NCBI GenBank assembly: GCA_033002965.1
Contig: JAURVB010004850.1
Span: forward strand, 124,001-188,000
DNA from: Piper betle
Taxonomy: Eukaryota; Streptophyta; Magnoliopsida; Piperales; Piperaceae
Length of the DNA: 64,000 nt
Direction: 5' to 3'
Under the pieces are notes generated by a model that was not told where the DNA came from, made no database searches, and was given only the letters and a program-made list of their open reading frames with translations. Of this stretch, positions 9,372 to 22,500 are shown in pieces. Each line of letters begins with the position of its first letter. Positions within the stretch are counted from its first letter, which is position 1. The translations under genes were made by a program, and so were the position numbers.

Positions 9372-10670
9372 GAAGGGTGATTGGGTTCACTTGGGGCAGC
9401 CCAAAGCTTGATCTAGGCTCGTCCGATCTATTCTTTAAAAAAATAATAACCAAATCTAGTCGTCGCCCTGCCCGCGGACGCCCCGCCCTCCCCGCTCCCT
9501 CTCGACCCCGTCATCCCGCCGTCGTCATTGCCCCTCCCAGCTCCACCTCAACCACGCCGCCCGCAACTCCCTCCTCCACCCTGCTCTCCCCCTCCCCGCT
9601 CCCCCTTGACCCCGTCGCCTCCTCTTGCACCCGCCTTCCGATTACAAGGACGGCTTGTCCTCGTGCAGCTCATTCTGCACACCCTTATGGGTGGCACTGC
9701 CAGATCTAACTGCCACCAGCCAAGTCCGACCATTGCGAGTAGGACCTAGCTGTCCCTTGACCAAATATGACCATCACCAGATCTAGCCAAAGGATGGCTA
9801 GGCCAACAGCAGCCGGACCTAGCCGGCAATGGCTAGATTTGGTAGCGCCTTAGAAAAATTCTGCCCCTACCGGAGCTAGCTGCCACAGTGCCTCCCTATG
9901 CCAACGCCCTCACCCACTGCATCGACCCCGATGTGCCACCCCCAAAGGGCGCCAACACCCCCTCGCTGATCCCGACGCAGCATAGCTGCCCCTGCCATCG
10001 CGGCCCTTAATGCCACTGCGCAGCCCAACCCCACCGTTAAGCACTATCGCTCGTCACGCGGCCCACTGCAGCCAGGCTTATGGCGCCTCCAACGTCAACG
10101 GCGGCCAAGCCCGGCCGGCTGTGGCCGGAACCTGGCTGCTGGCAAAAGAGGAGTATAGTATATATATATATATATTGTCAAATCTGGGCCGTCCTTATGG
10201 TCTAGATGTGATGATTGAGGATTAAGACTCAGATCTATCCACGAGCTCGTTGGTGGCAGGCCCGACCTCCTCGAGCATGTCCTTCGCCTCCAGACCTCTA
10301 GACTTCCTTCCTTCTCTTGCAACATGCACAGCCTCCCATACCTCACCACCTACACCACCATGGCCTACAAGGCCCTCGGCTCCCCCTATTGACAAGTCAT
10401 TCTTCGCCCTCCTCGGTAGAGGACGTTGTCGGCGCCACCAGCATGGGTGAGGAGAGGAGGAAAGGCGGCAGTTGTGTGGGCCAAGGGTGTGGCAATGAGG
10501 AAAGGCGGCGGGGCCGCAGGTGTGAGTAGGGGTGCAAGCTTGAAGGAGGTGGCGGTAGCGTGGATGGCAGTGGGAGGAGTGGGAGGAATAAAAGGGTTTT
10601 TTTTAAGAAAATAGATCTCCAATATAATCGAACGGCCATATTAGAGGTGATTGCAGGAAAATTTTCCTCC
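9372..10670. repeat. GC-rich unit, possible non-autonomous DNA transposon
   Basis: Base composition jumps to very C-rich on the plus strand (9460-10130) and G-rich at 10430-10580. CCCTCCCCGCTCCC occurs twice, about 100 bp apart, each time shortly before GACCCCGTC. Near the two ends are similar inverted words: GATCTATTCTTTAAAAAAA on the left and, on the minus strand at the right, GATCTATTTTCTTAAAAAAA. TGGGGC also lies near both edges. This looks like a Mutator-type or similar element with terminal inverted repeats, but no target duplication or transposase is seen. The several open frames are proline- and alanine-rich low-complexity sequence and are not called as genes. A (TA)n run lies at about 10155-10172. 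Confidence 0.4.
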
Positions 10671-10679
10671 AGCCCCAGG

Positions 10680-12697
10680 CTATCCTATCTCATATATATA
10701 TTACATATACCCATAAATGGGCCTCACTAAGCCCATGAGCCCATGAATTGTCAGGTGTTCAGATTAGTGTCATATGGCAAGATCGGAGCCGTCCACGTCA
10801 GCCTTAACTTCACCCAATTATTTTTTAGAAATTTTCCCACGATTTTCACTATTAACATCGCTACCACTTTGGGCCACCATCAGTGAGTCTTCAGTCCTCC
10901 TCCAACTACCAGACTGGTACCATCGTGATCGTCTTGCAGTTGGCTATCAATCCAGGTTCAACTCCGGCACTGGCACCGCCGCAGTGGCCACCAATAGGGC
11001 CGTTTTCTTGGTCATTTCAACCATCGCCGTGGTCGTTCGATCTATTTTTTGGCACTAGCGAGCCACCTCTGGTCAATAAGACTACCCAAATGGCTTCCCC
11101 TCAACAAGATGTTCATTTTGAAACCACCCAAAACCACGGTTGTGGTTGCCATCACCGGTGACGACATCATCGTACCCGTCTGCAATTTCACCGCTTTTCG
11201 GCCATTTTTCAGCCAACTACCGATCAGACTTCATCGTTCGTCACCTCCATCACATTCCTCATTCACCCTTCTATCAATTGAAATTGGTGGCAACCTCTGT
11301 CGTGCCACCGTCGGCATTTTCTAACAATGGGAACCGCCTGCCCCATTGGGCCTGATTACCCACATTCGCGTCAGCTAGCCCAAGTCCTAATCACCTACCC
11401 ACTAACCCGCCTGCTTGTCCGCATCTGTGCCCATGTTCACCCAGCGAACCTAACCCATTTTTCTGTTAACCTAAACCGAGTTAACTCAGCCCAACTCGGT
11501 TCGGCTCACCTTAGTTGGCCCAGTTTTGCTCATTTTCAGTTTGTTTTTGGTGATTTTTCGACTATTTTCGATAATTCGTGACACCCTATATTAGTTTAGA
11601 TGCATATTTACATTATTTAACATATTTGGATGTTATGAATGTACTTCTGTATTTATTATTTATTTATTTATTCATTTCTTGTTATATGTATATTTATTGA
11701 TTATGACACATATTTATATAATTATTCATTATTATTAATGATATATTTACTTATTAATATTAGTCTTATTTATGTTTACTAACTTATATATATATATGTT
11801 ATATATGTTTACTAAATTATATATAAATTATAATTAATTATTGTTACTAAATTAATATTAGTCTTATTTATGTGTGAAACCGACTCACACGCACCATGAG
11901 CAGGTGCACATGTTAGTAACAACAGGGGGTGGATTAGTGAGAGGGTTGTTCCATTCTTAAGGAATCCTGACAACTCTGCCTTTTAAGTTTCGACACACTT
12001 GAAAAAACGTGGAAATTTACGGCAACTATTTAGTACAATGTATGTCTGGACATATAGAGCAAAGGATACTGAAAGCAAATGCTTGAGAGTACTCGACATT
12101 CATGCTCAAGGCAGGAGATATATGGAGGAAATGAGAGAGTTTAGGATATGCTAGTAATCTCAAGGGATAAGAAAAGTGAGAAAATGCCAAGAGAGGCATC
12201 AGGATATTATCGGGTCTTTAGTTTGGTGGCTCCTTAATAGATGTCTTTATGAAGAGTTTAGTGGAAGTATAAAATGGTTTTCTTTTAAATGAAAGTTATC
12301 TCACATTTGATAGTTTGATATGTAATTATTTTCTAGACCAGTGGCATTTGTTGCTGACATTTTTTTAATATTATCTATATATATATATATATATATTTAT
12401 ATAGTAGGCCTTGGTGAAATATTTAAGTACGGCATATTGGTGGAAGACTTAGATAAATACTATCATGAGGCACTTGTGAGCTATAAGTACACTTATATTT
12501 CTTTCATACTATTATTTATATTTGATGAGTTTTCACACTTATTTAGTAATGTCTTCTATTCTGGATATGCCAAGAGGGTTGCTTCGATCTATATTATTGA
12601 TCGAGTCTTACATATTAGTAGTTTTACACATGAGTCAATTTGATTATAATATTTTTTATTCAGTCCTTAGGTGAACCGAAATCAGGGTGTTACAACT
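10680..12697 (-). repeat. TGTAACA-terminal repeat family, copy C
   Basis: Read on the minus strand, it starts at 12697 with TTGTAACACCCTGATTTCGG and then TTCACCTAAG. That matches the starts at 26524 and 57948. Homology continues in blocks: the CGAAAA and AAAATGAGC blocks near 11590-11500, the GGTTTCAAAA block near 11120, and the block around CTGACGTGGA near 10790 that ends in an AT run at about 10690. Each has a counterpart in copies A and B in the same order. No coding sequence is recognised. Long terminal repeats of Ty3/gypsy elements often begin TGTAACACCC, so these may be solo LTRs, but that is inference. Confidence 0.7.
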
Positions 12698-13515
12698 TGA
12701 GAGTACTCGGCCTTTGTGCTCTTGGTCAGATGTTATATGGAGAGTTGAAGGGGGATTAGGTATGTGTTTTTTCTCAAAAGTGAAACTAGTTATTATCGAG
12801 AGGGGCATTTGTTGAGAGTAGCATAACACCAGTTCAGTTAGGGATGTTATCTAGTTTGCAGTTTGATGACTCTGCAGTAGATGCCCTTTGGTTATTCCCA
12901 TAGAGATTATATATTATTTCCTTCATCATGGAAATCAGATTCTACTTGCCAATTTAAATTAGTTATTTTTAAAACTAATGACACTCGTTGCTAATGTTTT
13001 TTCTATTATATATGTAGGTGTTGTGTTCCTATGTAATGGTCGGCTTTAGTAGAATGACAGATAGTTCCTACACACTTGTGCTCAACACACCATTATTTTC
13101 TTTTGTACTTTTGCCTGTGTATTTATTTTATGTATCGTGATGTATGCTTCAACCAACTTATGTATCACCAGATCAGACATGATACTAGGTTTTGATGAGA
13201 CATTTAGATTTTAGCTTCAACAGTTGTTTTGATATATTAGCTCCTTTATTTTTATATTTTTGTCTTTGCTGCGTGTTAAGTGATATCATGTCATGTAATT
13301 GCACATAGGTCCTTATTAGGTTATTGCATTCATCCATTTATTTGTTTTTATTGAGTGTTGGTTGTGCATTTAGTGGTGTCTTCCTTTCTTAAGATGCCAA
13401 GAAGGTTACGTAGGTCTGTTCCCTGTTCGAGTCGTATAGATTAATTAATTCAGATATAACTCGACTCAATTGTAATAGTTATGATATGATTCTTAGGTGA
13501 ACCAGATTCAAAGAG
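12698..13515 (-). repeat. Partial second copy of the same repeat, head to tail with copy C
   Basis: CTTGAGAGTACTCGGC at 12698 corresponds to CTTGAGAGTACTCGAC near 12082. ATGCCAAGAAGGTTACG near 13394 corresponds to ATGCCAAGAGGGTTGC near 12567. TTCTTAGGTGAACCAGA near 13490 corresponds to TCCTTAGGTGAACCGAA at 12664. The unit is thus a roughly 0.6-0.8 kb tandem duplication of the 5' part of the family. Confidence 0.65.
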
Positions 13516-15759
13516 ATATATTATGGGTATGCCCTTGTATTTTTGTGAAATTGTATATTTTTCTTATATATTCATTGTATTTTTGAATTAGTATTAATAT
13601 TTAGTAAAATAAGTACAATTACATATCATCCTCTTCTTTCTATATAATGTATTGACCCGCTACCAATCTATAAAAAAATACTTAAAACAAACTTAAATTG
13701 AAATTAAATTTATATTATATCATGTTTTTTAACATAGATATTTTATAATAAAACATATACTTTCAAATTATATTTTATATACAAATATTCATGCACATTA
13801 TACATTACGCACATTCTATTTGATTATATATAACTTTCATGTTTTATCATACGTTTAAAAAATTAATATGTTTTGATCATGAATTTAGCGCCTTCTACCA
13901 AAATATGTTTTCATATGTTTATCGTACTTTCAGATACAAATATTCTATTATGAATATTCATACTTATCTTAGAGTTCAAATTAACCCTACTTAATCGATT
14001 TACTTTGATCCATTTTAAACATTGGTAAAAATTTCAATGAACTTAAAAACAATCCAACTCGAGTTAAAATTAAATTATATCTTTTCATTGTAAGCTTTGA
14101 AAAAAATAGTATTTTGGTTTTTGATTATAAACCTAATTATTATAATTTTTGAAATAAAATGATATTTTCTAATTAAGTAAAAATGTTAGCACATTCTAAT
14201 TACACTTGGCAAGAAAATTTTATTATTTTTGGAATTTTAATTAAATTGCAAATCCGTTAAAATAAAAATATGAATCAATAAGCACATATGTATTTTTTTA
14301 TTTTTAGATTTTATTATTCAGAATTTGTTTATTAATTTAATAACAAATATGATGAGATGGAAAATGTGAGTTGATAAACAAGTATTTTTAAATTATTTTT
14401 GGAATTATTGAATTAATTAAATTACAAATATGATAAACATAAACAATAAGAATTAACCAAATTACGAATATGATAAGAATCATTTGTTAATTTATTTTAA
14501 AAATTGAAGACACTTTTCAAAAATCATTCTCTCATTATACATAAAATAATAGAAGATAGATGGATTCTCATTCTTAACGATTCTAATGTTATAGGGAAAA
14601 TAAAAATAAAGTTAATATAATGAACATAACAATGAGAATATCGTCACAAGTGAAAACCATTTAAAAGAGTTTTCTATAATTAATTTAGTGGTTTTCCATT
14701 ATTGCGAGAGCTCCACTTTCACTATAATGCATATCATTTGTTATCGTATATGCATTGTGTTTGTTCATCTTCTTTTCAAGACACCTTGATTGTTCGGTCT
14801 TGTGCCTAGGTTGAACCGGTCAAAACATAATTCATGTAACTTAATACTTCGAACCAACATTAGATGCATGAGTGTGCAGCTCCATGACGTGTATTTACGC
14901 GACGTAGAGAGTCTACCAAATTGGTAGCAATTAAGTGATTTAAAATAGATCTATTATAAATCAGTAGATCAGTTATAAATCCATAAGCCTTACGTGACCG
15001 CCTTAAAACGATTATGATAGTCGGATCTCGTTGTCCGATCCGGATGTGGTTGGGAAAAGTCATCAGTCGTCAGTCAACATCCGTTTCGGGGGTCAATAGG
15101 TCACGGACACGAACTTACTTGGAACGGACTCGGCCTCATGTTTTAGGTGATTTGATTTGATTAATTTGGGCCTCTTTTGGAATGGAATTGTTACGAGTCT
15201 ATTTGTAATCAAATTGGATATACTATTAAGGTTTTGGAAACCTACTTAACAACGAAAATAAATAGGATATAGAATGCATATTAGAACTTTAGATTAGTAT
15301 CAAGTTTAGGAGCATTTGAATTATGTTTAATCTAAGCATATTTCCAGGGACATGTCTTCCAAAACAGCTACATTAGAAGTAGATGGTATGCAATCAGCTC
15401 GAAGTAGTTTGATTCATTAATTGATTGAGCTTGATTCTATAAAATAGTTTAAAAAAATTGTGACTTAAATCACTAAAATTGATATTTAATCAGACGGTTC
15501 ATTGCCAATTTAATTCTGTTCACAAAAAGATTACATAAATTGCTACTTAAAACAACTACTATGCATACACTACTGTGGCTCATTTTATTTTATTTAAAAA
15601 ATTTTAATCCAATTATTACATGAAACATGGAAATCAAGGGGTGCTTCAGCCTGTTGTATTTTTATTTTCTTCTGACTTCAAACCAAGTTAAGTCACCCGC
15701 TGTTATTTTTTGTTCTTTTTATAATATTCTTATAATATTTTTTAAATGTATCATGATTC
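13516..15759. other. AT-rich intergenic sequence, no gene seen
   Basis: Bases 13530-14800 are strongly AT-rich with no coding signal. Bases 14800-15120 are more balanced and hold an open frame of 67 codons with no family resemblance. The rest is AT-rich. Confidence 0.6.
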
Positions 15760-15990
15760 ATGTCAATCTGAACTCCTTCAAAATTTTCAATTCAAGGTTT
15801 TTGGGAAAACCTATTCAATTAAATCCACCGAAATTTTTTCTAAAATTTGGAGTCCACTTTTATATAATAAAAAATAGCAGATTGTATGATCTAGTGTCTG
15901 ATTGAACACAAAATAAACACCTAACCAATGCGATTTACTCCAAAATTAATTCAAGGAATCTCAATAGCGGACCAAGTACCAAGTAGATTA
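15760..15990 (+). repeat. Decayed duplicate of the sequence just upstream of the FBL10-like gene
   Basis: The string around CGATTTACTCCAAAATTAA and AAGGAATCTC here matches CGATTTACCTCCAAACCAA and AAGGAATCTC at 19410-19440, about 70-100 bp before the FBL10-like start codon. Further left, CAAGGTTTTTGG and AAATTTGGAGTCC match CAAGGTTTTTAA and AAATTTGGGGGTTCC near 19300-19340 in the same order. The copy stops before any coding sequence. Confidence 0.6.
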
Positions 15991-16680
15991 TTATTATATT
16001 TACTGGAAAGAACGTTGGGCTTGTTTACAAATTACAATGCCAGGATAGTAGCGGCCGCACATTTTGCAGCATTTTTTTACAAGCCACATTATGCAACCTC
16101 GTGTCCATATTGCACCACCCTTCCCAAGTCCACACATTTGAACTTTCCATGCAATCAATTATGCAAACTAGAGAAACTGGCGAATAAGAAAAATAAATGT
16201 ATTATCAACGATTTTGTTTAAGAAATGTAAGTTTTGATAAATCATATTCAGAATGAAATCAGACGAAACATTTTTTTATTAGGACAAACTTTTCATGAAA
16301 AAACAAAAAGAATCGGCTCATAGTACCAACACTCGACACAAAAAATCTCGACTCACAATAAAACAAAACTCTATCTCAGCAGTCTCACCACGACGCACAC
16401 AATGGCCACACCACCGTGTATACAAGAGAACATGGCGGAAATTCTTATGTAAGATCGTCATCTTCTTGTTCTTTCTCTTTCAGCGCGTTTTTTCGCTCTC
16501 AGCAACAGCGTGGTTTTCCAGGGATCCTGTTTACGAACACGTCAGATGACGAAGGTCAACTACAAATGTTAACACGAGACCACAAAAAGAATTAGCGGGC
16601 ACACATGGAGAGATCAATAATGATGCTAGCAACTTTTTTCACTCTTTCTTTGTAAGTTTAATCAAAATAAGAATACTTAA
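15991..16680. other. Intergenic, no gene seen
   Basis: Two open frames of 84-97 codons occur but have no family resemblance. The stretch lies between the FBL10 upstream duplicate and the alpha-SNAP pseudogene. Confidence 0.5.
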
Positions 16681-16689
16681 CTACCAACT

Positions 16690-18290
16690 TTGTTTTAGCA
16701 ATTCCATGAGAACCTTCAGTTCTCACAGTTAACATTGTCATGTTAAAACTGCTTCACAAACATCAGGTCCAATTTTACATTTCAGTTCAGCCAAAGCTAT
16801 GAGCTAATACCAGCCTAGTCATGCTATCAAACTCTTTCACGATAACAGTGAACTTTGCGACATCTTCCTCATCAATTGCAGCCACCAAGTCCTAGGAAAC
16901 AGGCAAATAATAATGAACGACCCTTTAAAAAAGGTGATAACAAAAACTTGCAAACTGGCAAACTAAAAGATACTCTTTGCTGGAAGGAATAATGAGTTGC
17001 AACTTACTGATAGAAACTTAAATTCTCGTGTGCCTCAAAAGGTTGGATCGAGATCCTGCATTGATGCCCAAGGATAAGTGAGTTCTTCACTTAACAAAGA
17101 CTGAACTTTTTACTGCTTACCATCCAAATTACCTGATACCGCTCTAAAGTGTTTGTTATGGCCACAACATCACCTCTGCAAAGTTAGCAAAGCCAAGCAT
17201 TCAGAAGTATTCCTTTCACACTGAACTTGAGAAGATTGTTATTCATAGAATGCTTTGCAATTTCTTCGAAAATCTCTGTTGCCTTGGGATATCTGGAAAA
17301 AAAAGTTAAGTCGATGCAACAGCATTTAATGTTGGTACTACAAGACAAATGTACCATTTAATAAGGAACCCATACTGTGGTTGGCAGAAGTGGTTCCTTC
17401 CTCACTCTGAAAAAGATCAGCAGCCCTTTCTTGGAAAACAATGGCCTGTTAAAGATTTTCCTCCTGCTCATAGAGCTCGCCTATCTCCTTTATAAAGACC
17501 AAGTTGCTCCCTAATTTATAAATAGCCCCTTTTTTTCTTCTATTCCAGTACTACACGTCAAAAGGAAACACTATTTTGCACTGAAGAGAAATTACCAACC
17601 TTGCAGTATCTAGCAGCCATGTTCAACCTGCCTATCTCCAATAAAAAAATCCACAGCCTCGTTCAAGCATGATATAGCCTCTGGAATGTAAACAAACAAA
17701 ACATTGCTGACATTTCTAACAAAGAAACCGATATGCACGTATAACAGTTTGCCGCATTTACATAAGCTGATGCAGCCTCGTGTTCGCTCTCTGACTTTAA
17801 GATATACAATATCAAACAACATCAGATTTTACAAGCACTCACAAACAGACAATGCTTTAAGAGATGCACATAAATCAAGCCACAACCTTCAAATGGCAAT
17901 TAGCCAGTTTGGCCTGCACAGCTCCTGCTTTATCCCCAAGTGAAAATGATGAAAGTAATCCATTATTGAACAACATTTCGAAGACACTATTAGCTCCCAA
18001 AGAACACGCCACTAACAAAAAGTTTCCACAGGACAAATCTCTTCCCCGGGTCATCGGATTCAACAAATATATCCACATGATATCGGGTGACAGAAACAGC
18101 TAAAATAACAAGATATGATAAAAAGTAAAAAACAATGAATCGAACAAATCGGCAGCGCCCTCATGCTTGTTGCCGAAAAAAGCCCCGCCGCCCAATTTCT
18201 TCTCGGCTTTCTCCTCTAACTCTTCTCCCCTCGCCAACTGATCCCATTTCCCCCGCCTCTCGAGATTCTTCAGATCGAAATTCGATATTC
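16690..18290 (-). pseudogene. Alpha-SNAP (soluble NSF attachment protein) pseudogene with introns
   Basis: Alpha-SNAP is the TPR-like adaptor that brings NSF to SNARE complexes. Exon pieces appear in order on the minus strand: [19 protein letters not shown] and AADLFDS (18240-18140); AGAVQAKLANCHLK (about 17925-17885); SEHEAASAYVNAANCY (about 17795-17740); EAISCLNEAVDFF (about 17685-17640); KEIGELYEQEENL and QAIVFQERAADLF (about 17495-17400); [20 protein letters not shown] (about 17295-17215); [19 protein letters not shown] (about 16885-16830). Introns are kept, so this is a duplicated gene, not a processed copy. It is broken: the start ATG is out of frame with DQLARG, a one-base insertion near 17640 shifts the frame before IGRLNMAARYCK, and TAA at 17451-17449 stands where the family has an acidic residue. 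Confidence 0.88.
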
Positions 18291-18325
18291 CTCCTTTTTC
18301 GGTATGAGGACTGTCCAATGTAATC

Positions 18326-18962
18326 TAGGCGTGTAAATATCTTTTTAGTACACTTATCTCTAAATTTATTAGGAATTATTTGAATCTGTTAAAGAATTTT
18401 AAGATTTAGTTCTCTCCGTGAACTCAAAACTAACTCAAAATAATTTGATGAATTGGCTTATGCCAGGCCCAGGCCCAAATGTTAATTATAATTAATTAAG
18501 CTCAAATTCAAATATTAATTACAATTTCTATTTTCTATTCTTTTTTTGTATATATATCTAACAAAAAATGATAATACGGTGAACATAGATTGAATACATT
18601 TCCTTGTGTATGTGTTGATGTTACTTTATTCTTTTATTGTATATAAATAAATATTATTAACTATAATTAAATTTAGTCAATAATAATATTTATTTATGAT
18701 TTTAAATATATTTTAAATAAACAAATGATATTATGTATATTATTATATTATATTATTGAATTGAGTTCTAGTTGAGTCGAGTTCGAGTTATAACTGAGTG
18801 AGTCGAATCACTATCTTGCTTAAGCATGACTTGTAAAATTCAAATTTGAGTCGAGTTCGAGCTCGAACATTTAAATGTCGAATTTCGAGTCGAGTCAAGT
18901 CGAATCAGAGCCGAACCAAATACAAAATACTCACGAATTGGCTCACTTAATTAGTAACCATA
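18326..18962 (-). mobile_element. hAT-type MITE, older copy, opposite orientation to the one at 31542
   Basis: The reverse complement matches the element at 31542-32074 through its subterminal GAGCTCGAACTCGACTC array and the word ACAAGTC-CTT-AGCAAG. The ends correspond: TAGGCGTGTAAA at the left matches the TAGGGGTGCTAAA end, and TTAATTAGTAAC at the right matches the other end. Flanking 8-mers do not match convincingly, so the target duplication has decayed or the edges are slightly off. Confidence 0.65.
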
Positions 18963-19510
18963 ATGCTTACACTTGATGCATCCGCGTAACCGCATTGGAG
19001 CAGCTTAGCAGCGGGATCTTATTATCATCCTGTACGTGGAACCGATCATATACTCATATTATTGACTCGAGGCTTAGAGGTCGGGCATAAGGATTTGGAT
19101 TCAATGGGATCAACTAGGGTTTGTTATTGCATTTTTATTATATTTTTATATACTAAATCAAGCTATATATACAGATCCAGAACACATTAAAAAAATGTAC
19201 AGATCCGGATTTTTCACAAGTTTATAATGTTATTATTTAATTAATAATTCATTCAAACTATGTCACGAATTAATCTCAACTCCTTTGAGTTTTCCAATCC
19301 AAGGTTTTTAATCTATAAAATTTTCCTAAATTTGGGGGTTCCCTTCATCTAATCAAACAAAGCATGCTTTATTTTCCGATTAAACTCAACATAAACATTT
19401 AACCACAGCGATTTACCTCCAAACCAAGATAAGGAATCTCGAGGCGTGTCCGCTACCGTACCCCTGTTTGGTCGCGAAAGGCGCGAGCTTTGTCGGCGGC
19501 GGCGCTAGAT
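18963..19510 (+). other. FBL10: Upstream region of the FBL10-like gene
   Basis: This is about 550 bp of AT-rich sequence turning GC-rich at about 19440, directly before the start codon. It presumably holds promoter and 5' leader. No TATA box can be assigned with confidence. Part of it (about 19270-19460) is duplicated at 15760-15990. Confidence 0.4.
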
Positions 19511-22500
19511 ATGGCGGAGATGGGCGATGGGGTGGGTTTGGAACAGCTGCCGTCGGCTTTGATCGCCACCATCTTGACGAAGCTCGACGTCTCCTCCCTC
19601 TGCTCCGTGGCTTCCACTTCCACATCACTCCGGACTGCTGTCTCCCAGATCTTCTCCTTCCTCCCCGACTTCCATCTTCATGTGCGTCGCCTTGGGTTGT
19701 AGATCGGGTTATGTTTTATGAGATGGTGATTGATTTCATGGCTGGGCTGACTTGATTGGCTTATTTGTTGTACGCTGGGTTGGAAATTTCGCGACTTTTT
19801 GTTTTTTGGGAAGAGAGGTATTGAATTGCTGGGTATACTTCTAGGCATGTTCAAGTCCGTTGACAATGAATTCTGCTGGATCCTGGCCAGTGGTCTGTTC
19901 ATTCTGATTTGTTTACCTGTGGTTTATCTTTTTCTGGATTGTTGTCAGCGTAGACGTTATTTCTTTCGTGCAATTGAACACTCAGAGAATGAGTTGCCTG
20001 TTTTTTCAACTAAATTGGTGGGCATATATCTATGTTATTTGCTGTTATTTTTTGATTGGAATTTGGTTGTGGATGCAATTTAATTGCCGATGAATTGTTA
20101 TCATTTTTGTGACCTCTTTTATGCAGGAAATCTCGCCAACTGTTGACTTGTTGTATCCTCTGCTGCCGCCAAATCCCCACCTTCGGAGCCTGAAAGTTGA
20201 TTGCAGCCGGCTTAATGATTCGTCCATTTCTCTTTTGGTGAACCCTTTTCTGCATGAGATCCGACTCCAAAACTGCGAAAATTTCAGCGGAAAATTGCTT
20301 TCAGAATTAGGAAGGCAATGCGGGGACTTGAGGTCTACTGTTTGCTCATTTCAAAATTTGGTCCATCGTATTAACTCAAAGATCTTTTCTGCAATTAATT
20401 GAATATTGCTCCGATAATTATTCAAAACAAGAGGTTTTCTCCCCCTGCTTAGGCTCTTATCTAGTGCATAAATTTTAGAAAGGTTTTACGGAGTTGAATT
20501 AGGAGCAGAATCCAAATATGATAACTGTCTGACTAAGCCCTTCTTCCTTTGTTTTCCTTTTGTTTTCAAAATTCAAATCTAACTTTTATGTTGTTTTTTT
20601 GGAAGGCACCACTCTCATAATTTGGTAGGATTGGAAAGTCTTCTATTGGACATGGTCTTTTTGTCAAAATAAAATGAAATAAAAGTTCCCCAGGGAGGGA
20701 CAATCAAAATTTTTACACTCGTATCATCCTTGGCCTTTAAAAGTTGCGAGATTAACAGAATAAGCTATTTGAAGACCATAAAATACGCATCTCTTTAAGC
20801 CCTTTTTGCAGGCAAAGATCAAGTGGCAATGAGATTGGTTGTATTGATGTAATTTTTTATGCATATACTGTTCTGTATCAGTATTTGTTGCGTGTACATG
20901 CGGATTATGTTTCTATTGTCCAATTTTCAAAGGGGCACTCATTCTTTAATTTTCTTTGGTGTGGTCTTATTTTTCCTTCCAGATTTCTCTCCGTGGGGAG
21001 TGAGCATGGAATTCATGAAATTGATATTCAGGACCTATCAGGCTTACTTTGTGGTTGTTCTAAATTGGAAGTAAGATTGGCTTATGTATTTATGTCAGTT
21101 TGTTTATGATAAGACCACCCTACTGCCAGAATACTTTCTTTGTTTTTTTTTATAAAAACAAGAGAGAGGCATTTGTTTCTTTTTCTTGTTTTGCTCTGGT
21201 TGTCTCGTTAAATAGCTTTCCATTAGTAGGGAGCCATTGGGTGGCCTGCCGAATTGCATGGGCATTATGACCCATTTGTATGATTTTCCCAGAAGAAAAG
21301 TTTAAAAAGTGTCGTTGTGGTGTCTGAAATACAGTTCATTTCCAGACCTTGACTGAGGTCTCTCTTTTTGAAGAGTCCTTGGAGAAATTTCTTTAGCTTG
21401 TCATAACGAGATTTAGGTTCTAAAAAGGTAATGTATTTTTGTAACTAAAAGAAATGTGGTGAGCACTGTGGAATTTTGTTAGTGCTATACCTTAACAGGA
21501 ATGTTGGTTAATTGTGAAAGGCATTGCGAGATAGATAGAAGTTGGTGAAGAGAGTTCTGAAACCATGCTACATTTAGTTACTTTGGTGTTGATTTTTTTT
21601 TTCATTTGTAGATGATGTAGTTTTAACTTACCTGTTTTTATGTTAGTATGGTGTAGTTATTTTACTGATGTCCTCTGTTATTATGCTTGCTAGTCTCTGG
21701 GCCTATTATTTGATGTCTCCATGTTCAACCGCCACAGCTTTGCTCATGTTTGGGTCCATGCTTCTGTGAACCTCCAAGCTCTTGAAATTGGTTTCATTCC
21801 ATCGATAATGATGGCTGAAGTAATTCGATCAAAAGCAGCAATCCTCCCAGCATATCAGTCACAGCTTCTACTCTTTCCAAATCTCCAGAAATTGTGCCTT
21901 TCTGTAGATTACATTTCTGATGCTTTGGTTACCACAATTTCAAATGGTCTTGTGTCACTCACACATCTAGACTTGCAAGATGCTCCCATAATGGAACCAG
22001 GGATTGCAATTGACCTCACGAACTCTGGTCTCGAAAAGATAAATCCAGAGGGAAGGTTAAAACACCTCTCACTTGTTAGGAGCCAAGAGTTCTTGCTGAC
22101 TTACTTTAAGCGGATCAATGACCTGGGTGTTTTTCTAATGACCGATAGGTGTGCCAACTTGGAAAGCATCTGCCTTGCAGGTTTCTGCCGTGTTACCGAT
22201 GCTGGTATTAGAGCCATCTTGCATTCTTGCTCTAACCTATGCAAACTGAGAGTATGTCATGGGACACAATTGACAAATTTGGTGTTTCATGACATTTCTG
22301 CTACATCTCTTTCGTTGACACATGTTGGCTTAGGCTGGTGCCATCTCTTGACCAATCAAGCTATACTGGGCTTGGTTTCAAATAGAGATCTTATAGTTTT
22401 GGACCTAAGAAATTGTCGAAATCTTGGTGATGGTGCCATGAGAGCTATTGCTGAACTTCGTAGGCTGCAAGTTTTATTATTGGATGGAACTGATATCTCT

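Noticed and set aside
9377..9749. Proline- and alanine-rich open frames as a gene
   Set aside because: They are low-complexity products of C-rich DNA, overlap in several frames and have no domain or splice context.
10386..10639. Open frames on both strands of the G-rich block
   Set aside because: Frames on both strands of the same biased sequence are expected by composition. No family resemblance.
10774..11581. Four overlapping open frames of 71-94 codons
   Set aside because: They lie within repeat copy C and are not conserved as frames in copies A and B.
12341..12643. 100-codon open frame with IYIYIYI
   Set aside because: Part of it is translated TA microsatellite, and the rest lies in repeat copy C.
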